This document shows, piece by piece, positions 7,773 through 16,075 of a stretch of DNA of 19,226 bases. This DNA is from ZCTH02-B3 sp036563895 (GTDB lineage Bacteria > Bacillota > Bacilli > Paenibacillales > Paenibacillaceae). Location: NCBI GenBank assembly GCA_036563895.1, contig DATCLN010000089.1, forward strand, positions 1 through 19,226, in the 5' to 3' direction. Positions within the stretch are counted from its first letter, which is position 1. Every line of letters starts with the position of its first letter. The position numbers and the translations under genes are program-made. Below the pieces are notes generated by a model that was not told where the DNA came from, did no database searches, and saw only the letters and a program-made list of their open reading frames with translations.

Positions 7773-9740
7773 TTGCGTTTTCTTCGTCCTTACGTGCGAA
7801 AACACGGAGCGTGGTTCATGGCGTCCATCCTGTGTCTGACCCTGGAAGCGGCGGTGGACCTCATGCAGCCGGTGCTGCTGGCGCGCATTGTCGACGAGGG
7901 CGTGGCGTCCCTTGATCTCCGTCACGTGCTCAGACTGGGCGGAATCATGCTGCTGCTCACCGGCGCGGGAGCCCTGGCGGCCACGGCCCGCAACGTGATC
8001 TCCAGCCGCGTGTCGCAGCGGTTCGGCATGGAGCTGCGCGCGGACATGTACCGCCGCATCCAGTCGATGCCCCTCGCCAGCCTCGACCGGTTCGACCGGG
8101 CTTCGCTGGTGACGCGCATCACCAACGACGTGACCCAGGTGCAGAATTTCATCAACGGCCTGATGCGCATTTTCGTGAAGGCGCCTCTGTTGTGCGTCGG
8201 CGCCCTCATCATGGCCGCCAGCCTCAACCTTTATCTCGCGTCCGTGCTGGCGGCGGTCGTTCCGGTGGTCCTGCTGCTTTTGGCGCTGAACATGAAATTC
8301 GGATTTCCCCTTTTCCAGCGGGTGCAACGGGCGATGGACCGGGTGAACGGCGCCATGCGGGAGTATCTGGCGGGCGTCCGCGTGGTGAAGGCGTTCAACC
8401 GGTTTTCGTACGAAACGGAAAAATTCGACCGGGCCAATACGGAGCTGCAACAGGCCACGACCCGCGCCCTGCAGACGATGGCCCTGTTCAATCCGGCCGT
8501 CATGCTGACGGTGAACCTGGGGCTGGTCGCCGTGCTGTGGATCGGCGGATGGGGCGTGCGGACCGGCCGCGTCCAGGTGGGCGAGACCATGGCGTTTCTC
8601 AGCTACATGACGCAGATCTTGTTTTCGCTGATGATGATCTTCATGGTGTTCGCCATGTTTGTCCGCGCCCGCACGTCGGCGCTGCGCATCGGCGAGGTGT
8701 TCGCGGCGGGGGACGGGGCGGAGGTTTCGGAGGGTGTGACGGGTGCGGCGGGTCAGGCAGACGGGACCGGTGCGGCGGGTTCGGCAGCCGGGACGGATGC
8801 GGGGGGTCCGGCGAGAAGGACCGATGCGGCGGGTCCTGCGGTTACGCCGGGTCAGGCAGACGGGACCGGTGCGGCGGGTCCGACGGTTGCGCCAGAACCT
8901 GCGGCTGCGCCGGATCCTGCCGGCGGGACCGCGGCGCCTTCGCCGGCGGGGTCCGGCGCGGAGAGCGCGCCGCCCGCGGGCGGCCGCATCGACTTCGAAC
9001 GGGTGACGTTCCGCTATCCTTCGGACGCGGGGGAAGAAGGGCTTCCGGCCTTGCGGGAGGTCACCTTCACCTGTCTGCCCGGCGAAACGGTGGGCATCAT
9101 CGGCCCTACCGGTTCAGGCAAGAGCACGCTGGTGAACCTCCTGCTTCGGCTGTACGACGTCACCTCGGGGGCGGTGAAGGTGGACGGCGCCGACGTCCGC
9201 TCCATCGATCCCCGCGTCCTGCGGGAAGGCATCGCCTGCGTCACCCAGGACGCATCCCTCTTCACCGGCACCATTGCGGAAAACATCCGGATGGGCAAAG
9301 AGGATGCGACCCTGGAAGAAATTGCAGAAGCGGCGCGGCTCGCTCAGGCTCATGAATTCATCGAGGCATTTCCGGAAAAGTACGAAACCCGTCTCGGACA
9401 GCGGGGCGTCAACCTGTCGGGCGGCCAAAAGCAGCGCATCGCGCTGGCCCGGGCCCTGGTGCGCCGGCCGAGGATTCTCGTCCTCGACGACGCCATGAGC
9501 GCCCTGGACGCGGTGACGGAATCCCGCGTCCGGGAAGCCCTGAAGTCCCTGGGGCAAGGCGTCACCCGCATCTTCATCGCCCAGAAGATTACCACCGTAA
9601 TGGACGCGGACAAAATCATCGTGCTGGACCATGGCGAGGTCGCCGGCATCGGCACCCACGAGGTCCTGCTGCGCTCGTGCCCCCTCTACCGGGAAATCTG
9701 CGAGACGCAGCTCGGGAAGGAGGCGCTGTCCCATGTCTGA
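7773..9740 (+). CDS. ABC exporter subunit with degenerate Walker B and H-loop (BmrC/TM287-like half of a heterodimer)
   Basis: 655 aa from a TTG at 7773; a stop in the same frame at 7764 limits the start, and the ribosome site (AAAGGCGGGTGAAGGGG) is only moderately placed. N-terminal type-1 exporter membrane domain (about 10-300, ending in FMVFAMFVRARTSALRIGEVF). Then about 90 residues of Ala/Gly/Thr/Pro-rich linker (about 315-402), then the nucleotide-binding domain: Walker A GPTGSGKST (444-452), Q-loop VTQDASLF, canonical signature LSGGQKQR (548-555). Walker B reads VLDDAMS, with Asp573 in place of the catalytic Glu, and the H-loop reads IAQK with Gln604 in place of His. Family knowledge: this pattern marks the subunit that supplies the non-hydrolysing ATP site in heterodimeric multidrug or lipid exporters. 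It overlaps the next gene by 8 nt; the two very likely form one transporter. Substrate unknown. Confidence 0.93.
   Translation: MRFLRPYVRKHGAWFMASILCLTLEAAVDLMQPVLLARIVDEGVASLDLRHVLRLGGIMLLLTGAGALAATARNVISSRVSQRFGMELRADMYRRIQSMPLASLDRFDRASLVTRITNDVTQVQNFINGLMRIFVKAPLLCVGALIMAASLNLYLASVLAAVVPVVLLLLALNMKFGFPLFQRVQRAMDRVNGAMREYLAGVRVVKAFNRFSYETEKFDRANTELQQATTRALQTMALFNPAVMLTVNLGLVAVLWIGGWGVRTGRVQVGETMAFLSYMTQILFSLMMIFMVFAMFVRARTSALRIGEVFAAGDGAEVSEGVTGAAGQADGTGAAGSAAGTDAGGPARRTDAAGPAVTPGQADGTGAAGPTVAPEPAAAPDPAGGTAAPSPAGSGAESAPPAGGRIDFERVTFRYPSDAGEEGLPALREVTFTCLPGETVGIIGPTGSGKSTLVNLLLRLYDVTSGAVKVDGADVRSIDPRVLREGIACVTQDASLFTGTIAENIRMGKEDATLEEIAEAARLAQAHEFIEAFPEKYETRLGQRGVNLSGGQKQRIALARALVRRPRILVLDDAMSALDAVTESRVREALKSLGQGVTRIFIAQKITTVMDADKIIVLDHGEVAGIGTHEVLLRSCPLYREICETQLGKEALSHV
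8750..8879 (+). repeat. In-frame 99-bp duplication inside the ABC linker
   Basis: A 31-bp sequence beginning GGGTCAGGCAGACGGGACCG occurs identically at 8750-8780 and 8849-8879, a distance of 99 bp (33 codons). The segment between is built of related GC-rich words (GGTGCGGCGGGT and similar). The peptide GQADGTGAAG is thus repeated. It resembles a coding minisatellite and lies wholly in the linker between membrane and ATPase domains. Confidence 0.85.
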
Positions 9741-11598
9741 CACGAACGTGCGTTCCGCCGCCGGAGGACGGCCGGGCCGCGCGGCCGATCCGATGCCGCC
9801 CGCGCCTCCCCGCCCGATGGGGCATTTCGGCGGCCACCACCGGGGCGGCCCGGCGGCGAAGCCGAAAAGCTTCACCGGCACGCTGCGGCGGCTGTGGGGC
9901 TGGCTTCGCCCGGAACGCGGCCGGTTTGTCCTGGCGCTTCTCGCCGTGATGGTTTCGTCCGTCCTGGCGCTGGCGGCTCCGTACTGGATCGGCGTGGCGG
10001 TGGACGCCATCGGGGCGGAAGCCGGCGTCGACACCGGTTTGCTGCGGATCATGATCCTTGTCCTCGCGGCCGCCTATTTGACGGACGCCCTGCTCCATCT
10101 GATGCAGGGGCGGCTGTCGGCCGCCGTTTCGCAACGGGTGGTCCGGCGGCTCAGGGCATCGCTGTTCGGGAAGCTGCAGAAACTGCCGCTGTCCTATTTC
10201 GACGCCCGGCAGCACGGGGAGCTGATGAGCCGGCTGGCCAACGACGTCGACAACGTCAGCTCCAGCCTGTCGCAGCCCGCGATCCAGTTCATGTCCGGTG
10301 CCGTCGCGCTGGTCGGTTCGCTGGCGATGATGCTGGTCATCAGCCCCCTGCTCACCCTGGCCAGCATGGTGACGGTGCCGCTTGTCTGGTGGCTGGTGCG
10401 GAGCATCACGCGCCGGACCCGCGTCCTGTTCAGGGAACAGCAGGCCGCCCTTGGACGGCTGAATGCCCATGTGGAGGAGACCATCACCGGCCTGCGCACG
10501 GTCAGGGCATACGGCCGGGAAGAGCGCGCCGTCGCCGTGTTCGACGAACTCAACAGCGATTTGTATGGAACGGGCTTAAGAGCCCAAATTCTGTCCGGTT
10601 TCCTGATGCCGATGCTGAACGTCATCGGCAATCTGGGCTTTGCCGTGGTCGCCGTCGCGGGAGGCATCCTGGCGATCCGGGGCGACATCACCGTCGGGGC
10701 CATCGCCAGTTTCATGACCTATTCCCGCCAGTTCGTCCGGCCGCTCAACGACATGGCCAACCTGTTCAACATGATCCAGTCCGGCGTGGCCGGGGCGGAG
10801 CGGGTCTTCGAGGTGATGGACGAGCGGGAGGAGCCCGCCGACCCGCCGGACGCCGTCCCCCTGGAAAACCCCCGCGGCCACGTGGTGTTTGAAAACGTCC
10901 GGTTTTCCTACCGTCCGGAGGTGCCGGCCCTGCGGGACGTGTCGTTCACCGTCCCCGCCGGCGCGACGGTGGCCCTGGTGGGCCGGACCGGCGCGGGGAA
11001 AACCACCATTGTCAATCTCCTCACGCGGTTTTACGACGTGACGGAGGGGCGCATCCTGATCGACGGCCGCGACATCCGGGAGTACACGCGGGACAGCCTG
11101 CGCCGCTGCTTCGGGGTGGTGCTGCAGGACACGTACCTGTTTGCCGGCACCATCCGGGAAAACATCAAATACGGCCGGCCGGACGCCACGGACGAGGAAA
11201 TGGAGGAAGCGGCGAGGCTGGCGGGCGCCGACCGGTTCATCCGCCGGCTGCCCAAGGGGTACGACACGGTGCTGTCCGAAAACGGCGGAAACCTGAGCCA
11301 TGGCGAGCGGCAGCTCCTGGCCATCGCCCGGGTGATGCTGACCCGGCCGTCCATCCTGATCCTCGACGAGGCGACCAGCAGCGTCGACACCCGCACCGAG
11401 CGGCAGATCCAGCGGGCGCTGCTGAACCTGATGAAAGGGCGCACCAGCTTCGTCATCGCCCACCGGCTGAACACGATCCGGGAAGCAGACGAGATTCTGG
11501 TCATCGAGGACGGCACCGTGGTGGAGCGGGGCAAACATGAAGAACTCATGCGGCTTGGCGGCTATTACAGCCGGATGTACGGGGCGCAGACGGGGTAG
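9733..11598 (+). CDS. ABC exporter subunit with canonical Walker B and degenerate signature (BmrD/TM288-like partner)
   Basis: 621 aa. ATG 9733 is chosen because AAGGAGG (9717-9723) is 9 nt upstream; it overlaps the end of the first subunit by 8 nt, indicating coupled translation. A Pro/Gly/His-rich N-terminal tail (residues 1-45, MGHFGGHHRGG) precedes the exporter membrane domain (about 50-345; SYFDARQHGELMSRLANDVDN is a typical first coupling segment). Nucleotide-binding domain: Walker A GRTGAGKTT (417-425), Q-loop VLQDTYLF, signature LSHGE (521-525) instead of LSGGQ, Walker B LILDEATSSVDT with Asp545 and catalytic Glu546, H-loop IAHR with His577. The degenerate signature pairs with the degenerate Walker B/H-loop of the first subunit, and the canonical halves pair with each other, leaving one hydrolytic site. 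This reciprocal pattern is strong evidence for an obligate heterodimer. Confidence 0.94.
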   Translation: MSDTNVRSAAGGRPGRAADPMPPAPPRPMGHFGGHHRGGPAAKPKSFTGTLRRLWGWLRPERGRFVLALLAVMVSSVLALAAPYWIGVAVDAIGAEAGVDTGLLRIMILVLAAAYLTDALLHLMQGRLSAAVSQRVVRRLRASLFGKLQKLPLSYFDARQHGELMSRLANDVDNVSSSLSQPAIQFMSGAVALVGSLAMMLVISPLLTLASMVTVPLVWWLVRSITRRTRVLFREQQAALGRLNAHVEETITGLRTVRAYGREERAVAVFDELNSDLYGTGLRAQILSGFLMPMLNVIGNLGFAVVAVAGGILAIRGDITVGAIASFMTYSRQFVRPLNDMANLFNMIQSGVAGAERVFEVMDEREEPADPPDAVPLENPRGHVVFENVRFSYRPEVPALRDVSFTVPAGATVALVGRTGAGKTTIVNLLTRFYDVTEGRILIDGRDIREYTRDSLRRCFGVVLQDTYLFAGTIRENIKYGRPDATDEEMEEAARLAGADRFIRRLPKGYDTVLSENGGNLSHGERQLLAIARVMLTRPSILILDEATSSVDTRTERQIQRALLNLMKGRTSFVIAHRLNTIREADEILVIEDGTVVERGKHEELMRLGGYYSRMYGAQTG

Positions 11599-11622
11599 GC
11601 CTGTCCCGTTTGGAGTTTGGGA

Positions 11623-11650
11623 CCGGGAGGCCGGGTCCGTCCCCTCCCGG
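11623..11650. other. Hairpin between the convergent ABC and Ku genes
   Basis: CCGGGAGG (11623-11630) and CCTCCCGG (11643-11650) form an 8-bp GC stem with a 12-nt loop, in the 76 bp between the two stop codons. Neither side has a T-tract, so it is at best a weak bidirectional terminator. Confidence 0.35.
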
Positions 11651-11674
11651 AAGGTGCTCCATTTGGCGATGCCC

Positions 11675-12541
11675 CTACCGCACGGGCTCTTTCGCCCGGG
11701 CCGCCCGGCGCTTGGGCCTGGACGTTCCGTCCGCGGCGCCGGCGCCGGCTTCCCCCGCCGCGTCTTTGTTTTTGACCGCCTCAAGGCTGGCCTGGAGCGC
11801 GGCCATGAGGTCGATGACGTTGGTCCGCTCGACGGCCGGCGCGGCGACGACATCCGCTCCCTGCCCGGCGATTTTCCGCTGGATCGCGTCCAGCACGGCG
11901 GCGCGGTAATCGTCGGTGTATTTGGCCGCGTCGAAGGGAGCGGTCAACTGTTCGATGAGCATTTTCGCCAGGTCCAGCTCCCGCGGGTCGACCCTCGATT
12001 CCTTCGGCAAATTGGGCACGGCTTCGAGGGAACGGATTTCGTCGGGATAAAACATCGTCTCCATGCAGATGCAGTTGCCGTACGCCCGGATTGCCGCCAG
12101 ACTGCTTTTGCTGCGGATGGCCACCCGGGCGATGCCGATGCGGCCGGTCTGGCGCATCGCCTCCAGAAGCAGCGCGTAAGCCCCTTCCCCGGCCTGGTCG
12201 GGGGAGAGGTAATACGTTTTTTGGAAAAAAATCGGATCGATTTCCTCCAGGGAAACAAAATCAAGGATCCGGATGGTGCGGGCGCTCTCCGGCTTGATTG
12301 CCTCCAGTTCCTCCTCGTCGAACAGGACGAAGCGTCCTTTTTCGTATTCATAACCCCGCGCGATGTCCTCCCATTCCACCTGCGTTTCGCAATGCGGACA
12401 CGTCCGGACATACGAAACGGGAGTCCCGCAGGCTTTGTGGATCAGCCGGAAATGGACGTCCTTGTCTTCGGTGGACGCGAACATTTTCACCGGCACATGC
12501 ACCAGACCGAAACTGATGGCCCCTTTCCACACCGTTTGCAT
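11675..12541 (-). CDS. ku: Non-homologous end-joining protein Ku
   Basis: 288 aa, ATG at 12541 with AAGGAG 9 nt upstream. It starts MQTVWKGAISFGLVHVPVKMF, the near-invariant bacterial Ku start, followed by RLIHKACGTPVSYVRTCPHCETQVEWEDIARGYEY, FVLFDEEELEAIKPESARTI, IDPIFFQKTYYLSPD and the C-terminal DNA-ring segment ELDLAKMLIEQLTAPFDAAKYTDDYR. The last 30 or so residues form an Ala/Gly plus Arg/Lys tail (RPKRRAARAKEPVR), like the basic tails that modulate DNA binding in other bacterial Ku proteins. Ku is a homodimeric ring that binds double-strand ends and recruits ligase LigD; in Bacillus this serves dormant spores. No ligD is in the window, so its partner must be elsewhere. It is the only minus-strand gene here and converges on the ABC operon. 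Confidence 0.96.
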   Translation of the reverse strand: MQTVWKGAISFGLVHVPVKMFASTEDKDVHFRLIHKACGTPVSYVRTCPHCETQVEWEDIARGYEYEKGRFVLFDEEELEAIKPESARTIRILDFVSLEEIDPIFFQKTYYLSPDQAGEGAYALLLEAMRQTGRIGIARVAIRSKSSLAAIRAYGNCICMETMFYPDEIRSLEAVPNLPKESRVDPRELDLAKMLIEQLTAPFDAAKYTDDYRAAVLDAIQRKIAGQGADVVAAPAVERTNVIDLMAALQASLEAVKNKDAAGEAGAGAADGTSRPKRRAARAKEPVR

Positions 12542-12699
12542 CGCGTTCGGCTCCTTTTTCCTTTTGGCATCGGATTGCTTTCTTATTTTATTTCTCCCGC
12601 GTTTTCGGCATGCCGGAGCGCATGAAGTTCCGCACCCCGGGGCATATTGGCGGTAACGGCGGTCCGGCCGGATGATTTTTAGGCAAGGGGATGATCGGT

Positions 12700-12900
12700 G
12701 TGGACAAAAAAGGAGCCTCCGCAGACGATTTGCCTTTTGAAGGAAAAGAGAAATACGAGCTTGACGTGGACCGGATGGTCAACGAAGGGCTGGGCGGAGG
12801 GCGCGTCACGGAACACAACGGGTACATCGGCGACACGACGGTGGAGCCGGACGATTTTGCGCCCATGTCCGGGCCGGAGACGGCGGAACCCCGGGCATAG
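12700..12900 (+). CDS. Small acidic protein of unknown function
   Basis: 66 aa from GTG 12700; an in-frame ATG at 12691 directly abuts the AAGGGG ribosome site, so the GTG, 9 nt away, fits better. The sequence is soluble and acidic (KYELDVDRMVNEGLGGG, then GYIGDTTVEPDDFAPM), with no membrane helix, Cys or recognisable domain. I do not recognise the family. A tentative forespore-type promoter (GCATGA, 17 bp, CATATTG, 12620-12649) lies upstream and would fit a sporulation gene, but the match is loose. The gene could share a transcript with the coiled-coil gene that follows 75 bp later. The good ribosome site and non-random composition support a real gene. Confidence 0.7.
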   Translation: MDKKGASADDLPFEGKEKYELDVDRMVNEGLGGGRVTEHNGYIGDTTVEPDDFAPMSGPETAEPRA

Positions 12901-12974
12901 ATCCCCGGATGCCCGATCATACTATGCCGGGACGGATGCCCCATACCAACTTTTTCCAGGGAGGATCAGGAAAC

Positions 12975-13466
12975 ATGCATCAAGTCAACGTTTCGAGCAT
13001 CGCCCGCCAATGCGAACAGATCGCGCAGCAGCTCATCGATACGACAAACCGGTCCAACCAGGTCTACAAGCAAATGCTGCAAAAAGAACAGCAGAACATC
13101 ACGGAGCTGCAGCAGCTGATCCAGAAGGAACAGGAAGCGGTCCACACCATCCAGCAGGCGCTGCAGAACCACCAAAACGTCGTTCAGCAGCTGAACCAGA
13201 TCAAGCAGATGTGCAAGCAGCTGGAACAGGCGTCGTTCGCCCAGCCGGCGCAAACGCCTTCCTACGCCGCCCAGACCGGCTGGCCCCAGCAGCCCGCTTC
13301 CTTCGGTCCGTCGACCTCCTACGCTTCGGCGGGACAGCAGCCGTCCGTCTTTGCCGCGTCGAATCCGCCGGTGACGCATTCGACCCGGCAGCCGATCGGC
13401 GGAGCGGGCTTCGGCACCCCATACGCGGCGAAAACCCACCAACAGGCTCCCCGTTATTACCAATAA
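12975..13466 (+). CDS. Gln-rich coiled-coil protein of unknown function
   Basis: 163 aa from ATG 12975, preceded by AGGGAGGAT with about 10 nt spacing; the open frame extends upstream to 12909 but without a ribosome site. Residues 1-95 form one long predicted coiled coil rich in Gln (ARQCEQIAQQLIDTTNRSNQ, LQQLIQKEQEAVHTIQQALQ). Residues 96-163 are low complexity (Pro, Ala, Ser, Gln, Tyr) ending AAKTHQQAPRYYQ. No signal peptide and no membrane helix are visible. The look is that of a structural or spore-associated protein, but this is only an impression; no function can be assigned. A clear terminator follows, so the transcript ends here before the thiL operon. Confidence 0.75.
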   Translation: MHQVNVSSIARQCEQIAQQLIDTTNRSNQVYKQMLQKEQQNITELQQLIQKEQEAVHTIQQALQNHQNVVQQLNQIKQMCKQLEQASFAQPAQTPSYAAQTGWPQQPASFGPSTSYASAGQQPSVFAASNPPVTHSTRQPIGGAGFGTPYAAKTHQQAPRYYQ

Positions 13467-13489
13467 ATCGCCGTTGATCATCGCGTCCG

Positions 13490-13521
13490 GCGCCGGTTCA
13501 TCGCGAACCGGCGCTTGTTTT
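13490..13521 (+). terminator. Rho-independent terminator after the coiled-coil gene
   Basis: GCGCCGGTTC (13490-13499) pairs perfectly with GAACCGGCGC (13505-13514) around a 5-nt loop, followed by TTGTTTTGTGTT. It lies 24 bp after the stop codon and upstream of the thiL promoter. Confidence 0.9.
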
Positions 13522-13554
13522 GTGTTGCACCGCGGGCAAAATTTTGTCATGTTT

Positions 13555-13583
13555 TTGCATGTTTGGCCGGCCACCGATATAAT
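13555..13583 (+). promoter_or_regulatory. Sigma-A-type promoter of the thiL-tsaE-tsaB-rimI-tsaD operon
   Basis: TTGCAT (13555-13560), a 17-bp spacer and a perfect TATAAT (13578-13583). It sits between the terminator of the previous gene and the thiL ribosome site, so a start of transcription near 13590 gives a short leader of about 40 nt. Confidence 0.75.
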
Positions 13584-13631
13584 ACCGTTATACAATGGAG
13601 ATGGACACGCTCGCGGAAAGGAGCTTGCGCC

Positions 13632-14660
13632 GTGGCGCATCCCGACGAATTCGCCCTGATCCGCGCGTGGACGGAAGGGCGCCAGAGCGCGGAATTCCTG
13701 TCCTCGCGGGGCGTCGTTGCCGGCATCGGCGACGATACGGCGGTGGTGGCCTCGCCGGGCGGGAATACGGAATGGCTGCTTACCGTCGACGCGATGGCGG
13801 AGGGCGTCCATTTCCGGACCGAGACGATGGGCGACGCGGACGTGGGGTACAAGGCGATGGCTTCCTGCATCAGCGACATTGCCGCCATGGGTGGCCGGCC
13901 CCTGCATGCGCTGGTGACGGTATGCGTTCCGCCGTCTTGGCCGCCCGCGCGGACGCAGGCGCTGTATGACGGCCTCTACGCCTGCGCCGACCGCTACGGG
14001 GTGGCGGTCATCGGAGGGGATACCACGGCCTCGCGCGCCGATCTCGTCATTTCGGTGACGGTGACAGGCCAGGTGCGCGCGGGAAAGGCGCTTTTGCGCA
14101 GCGGAGCCTCGCCGGGGCAAAGGGTGTTTCTCACCGGTCCGATCGGCCTGGCGGCGGCCGGGCTGTACGGCCTGCTCCATCCGGAAGCGCCCCGCCCGCC
14201 CGATTCGCTGGTCAGGGCGCACCGGCGGCCGGAGCCCCACGTGCGGGCCGGACTGCTGCTTTCGGAGCGGGGGTTCGGACGGGCGCTGAACGACATCAGC
14301 GACGGGCTGGCGAGCGAGGCGTGGGAGATCGCCGAGGCGTCCGGCGTCGGAATTGTGCTGCGCCAGGACGATTTGCCGGTGGCCGGCGATCTGGCCGCCT
14401 ACGCCCGGCGCTGCGGGCGGACGCCCCTGGACTGGATGCTGTACGGCGGCGAAGATTACGCGCTGGTCGGAACCATCGACGCGGCGGACGAGGACGAGGC
14501 GAAGCGCGCCTTCCGCGAAGCGGGGCTGCCGTTTTTTCTCGTCGGCGAAACGGTGGCCGGGCCGCCCGGCGTCTGGCTGGAGACGTCGGCGGGGAAACGG
14601 ATTGCCGTGGCGAAGCGCGGCTATGACCATTTCCGCGGCAAAGATGGTGAGGACGGTTAA
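13632..14660 (+). CDS. thiL: Thiamine-phosphate kinase
   Basis: 342 aa from GTG 13632, with AAAGGAG (13617-13623) 8 nt upstream; the longer open frame to 13515 would start inside the upstream terminator and promoter. ThiL phosphorylates thiamine monophosphate to thiamine diphosphate with ATP, the last step of cofactor synthesis. Diagnostic motifs of this PurM/AIRS-type kinase: GIGDDTAVV (31-39), TVDAMAEGVHF (51-61), ISDIAAMGG (80-88), VIGGDTT (126-132), the later NDISDGLASE, and YGGEDYAL near the C-terminal third. These Asp residues bind Mg and nucleotide. First gene of the operon; the order thiL-tsaE-tsaB-rimI-tsaD is the one known from Bacillus (ydiA-E). A GC hairpin (14662-14683) follows the stop but lacks a T-tract. 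Confidence 0.95.
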   Translation: MAHPDEFALIRAWTEGRQSAEFLSSRGVVAGIGDDTAVVASPGGNTEWLLTVDAMAEGVHFRTETMGDADVGYKAMASCISDIAAMGGRPLHALVTVCVPPSWPPARTQALYDGLYACADRYGVAVIGGDTTASRADLVISVTVTGQVRAGKALLRSGASPGQRVFLTGPIGLAAAGLYGLLHPEAPRPPDSLVRAHRRPEPHVRAGLLLSERGFGRALNDISDGLASEAWEIAEASGVGIVLRQDDLPVAGDLAAYARRCGRTPLDWMLYGGEDYALVGTIDAADEDEAKRAFREAGLPFFLVGETVAGPPGVWLETSAGKRIAVAKRGYDHFRGKDGEDG

Positions 14661-14744
14661 GCGGCGCCCGCTGGTGCGCCGCAGATGCCGGGCGTCCCGC
14701 CGGCTTGCGGGCCCGGATGGCGGTGGAAAGGCGTGGAGTGGAAC

Positions 14745-15242
14745 ATGGACGGGGAAAAACGCTACATATGGCGGGCGGACAGCGAAGCCGGCACCGAGGA
14801 GCTGGCTTCCCGGCTTGCGGGATCGGCATGGCCCGGGATGACGCTGGCCCTGGACGGAGAGCTGGGCGCCGGCAAAACGCGGTTTGCCCAGGCTTTCGCC
14901 CGCGCGCTCGGCGTCGCCGGAATCGTCAACAGTCCCACTTTTACGATCATCAAGGAGTATGAAGGCGGAACGTTGCCTTTTTACCATATGGACATGTACC
15001 GGATTTCTCCCGAAGAGGCGGAGGAACTCGGGCTGGACGATTATTTTTTTGGAGACGGGGTGACGCTGGTGGAATGGGCGTCGCGCATCGGGCCGATGCT
15101 TCCGCCGGAGCGGCTTCATCTCCATTTGGAGACGGTCGGCCCCGTTTCGCGGATCATCACCGCAACACCGGTAGGGGAGCGGTATGACAGGCTTTGCCGC
15201 GATGCGGGGATGGATCCGCTGCGGGAGGGATCGGGCGCATGA
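14745..15242 (+). CDS. tsaE: tRNA t6A37 threonylcarbamoyl transfer complex ATPase TsaE
   Basis: 165 aa from ATG 14745 (GGAG 7 nt upstream; an in-frame GTG at 14733 is an alternative). Small P-loop ATPase: Walker A GELGAGKT (38-45), the switch-like segment SPTFTIIKEYEGG (63-75), YHMDMYRI (80-87) and LVEWASRIG (108-116), all typical of TsaE/YdiB. In bacteria TsaE binds the TsaB-TsaD dimer and its ATPase activity resets the complex after each t6A transfer. Length matches the family. Its last four bases overlap the tsaB start (ATGA). Confidence 0.96.
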   Translation: MDGEKRYIWRADSEAGTEELASRLAGSAWPGMTLALDGELGAGKTRFAQAFARALGVAGIVNSPTFTIIKEYEGGTLPFYHMDMYRISPEEAEELGLDDYFFGDGVTLVEWASRIGPMLPPERLHLHLETVGPVSRIITATPVGERYDRLCRDAGMDPLREGSGA

Positions 15243-16075
15243 ATCCCCTGAATCCGCGCATGCTGCTGGCGCTGGACACCTCCACCGCGACGCTGGCGTG
15301 CGCGCTGCTTGAACTGCACGGCAGGCCGGAGCCGGCGGAGGGCGGGGAACCGGCGGCGGACGAAGTTGTGGTGGCGGAATCCCGCCAGTGGCTGTCTGAG
15401 CGGAACCACTCGGTGCGCATGGTGCCGGAAATCCGGGAGATGATGGACCGGCACGGCGTCGGACCGGAAATGCTGGCCGCCATCGCCGTCGGCCGGGGAC
15501 CCGGTTCGTACACGGGGGTCCGCATCGGTGTCACGGTGGCCAAAACGCTGGCCTGGGCCTGGGACAAGCCGCTGATCGGCGTCTCCAGCCTGGAAGCCCT
15601 GGCGTATGCGGCGCGGGAAGAGGCGGTGAAAAGCGCCGCCGGACCGGACCGCCCGCCGGCGGGCCGGCTCTGGTTCGTGCCGGTGATGAACGCGCGCAGG
15701 GGCGACGCCTATACGGCCTTGTTTGCGGGCGGACCGGGCAGGGGCGACTGGCGGCGTGAGGAAGCCGACGGCATCCGGCCGTTTCGCGGCTGGGCGGAAG
15801 GGGTGCTTGCCGCCGCGAAAGAGGCGGGCGCGGCGGAGGTGCGCTTCGTCGGCGAGATCGGGCCGTTTGAAGGCGTGATCGCCGAACTCGCCGGGCTTGC
15901 CGCCGTTTCCGTGTCCTGCGGGCCGCAGCAGATGGATGCCGCCGCCGTCGGCAGACTGGCAGCCCTGCGCTATTTCCGCGGCGAACGGGACGATGTCCAT
16001 CCGTTCGCGCCGAACTATACGCAGCCGCCCGAAGCGGAGATCAAGCTGGCGGCCGGGAAGGCGGAGCGGCCATGA
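15239..16075 (+). CDS. tsaB: tRNA t6A37 threonylcarbamoyl complex dimerisation subunit TsaB
   Basis: 278 aa from ATG 15239, overlapping the tsaE stop as ATGA, with GGGAGGGA upstream. ASKHA-fold pseudo-enzyme: LLALDTSTATLACALL (9-24) near the N-terminus, then the signature VGRGPGSYTGVRIGVTVAKTL (84-104) and VSSLEALAYAA (115-125). TsaB lacks catalytic metal ligands and serves as the partner that holds TsaD and TsaE together. It is somewhat longer than the usual 220-240 aa because of extra segments near residues 28-45 (Glu/Pro/Ala/Gly) and 128-145. It overlaps rimI by 4 nt. Confidence 0.95.
   Translation: MNPLNPRMLLALDTSTATLACALLELHGRPEPAEGGEPAADEVVVAESRQWLSERNHSVRMVPEIREMMDRHGVGPEMLAAIAVGRGPGSYTGVRIGVTVAKTLAWAWDKPLIGVSSLEALAYAAREEAVKSAAGPDRPPAGRLWFVPVMNARRGDAYTALFAGGPGRGDWRREEADGIRPFRGWAEGVLAAAKEAGAAEVRFVGEIGPFEGVIAELAGLAAVSVSCGPQQMDAAAVGRLAALRYFRGERDDVHPFAPNYTQPPEAEIKLAAGKAERP

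Noticed and set aside
12966..15125. 719-aa minus-strand open frame opposite the coiled-coil gene and thiL
   Set aside because: It is a high-GC antisense shadow: it covers two well-supported plus-strand units, including their terminator and promoter, and shows no domain.
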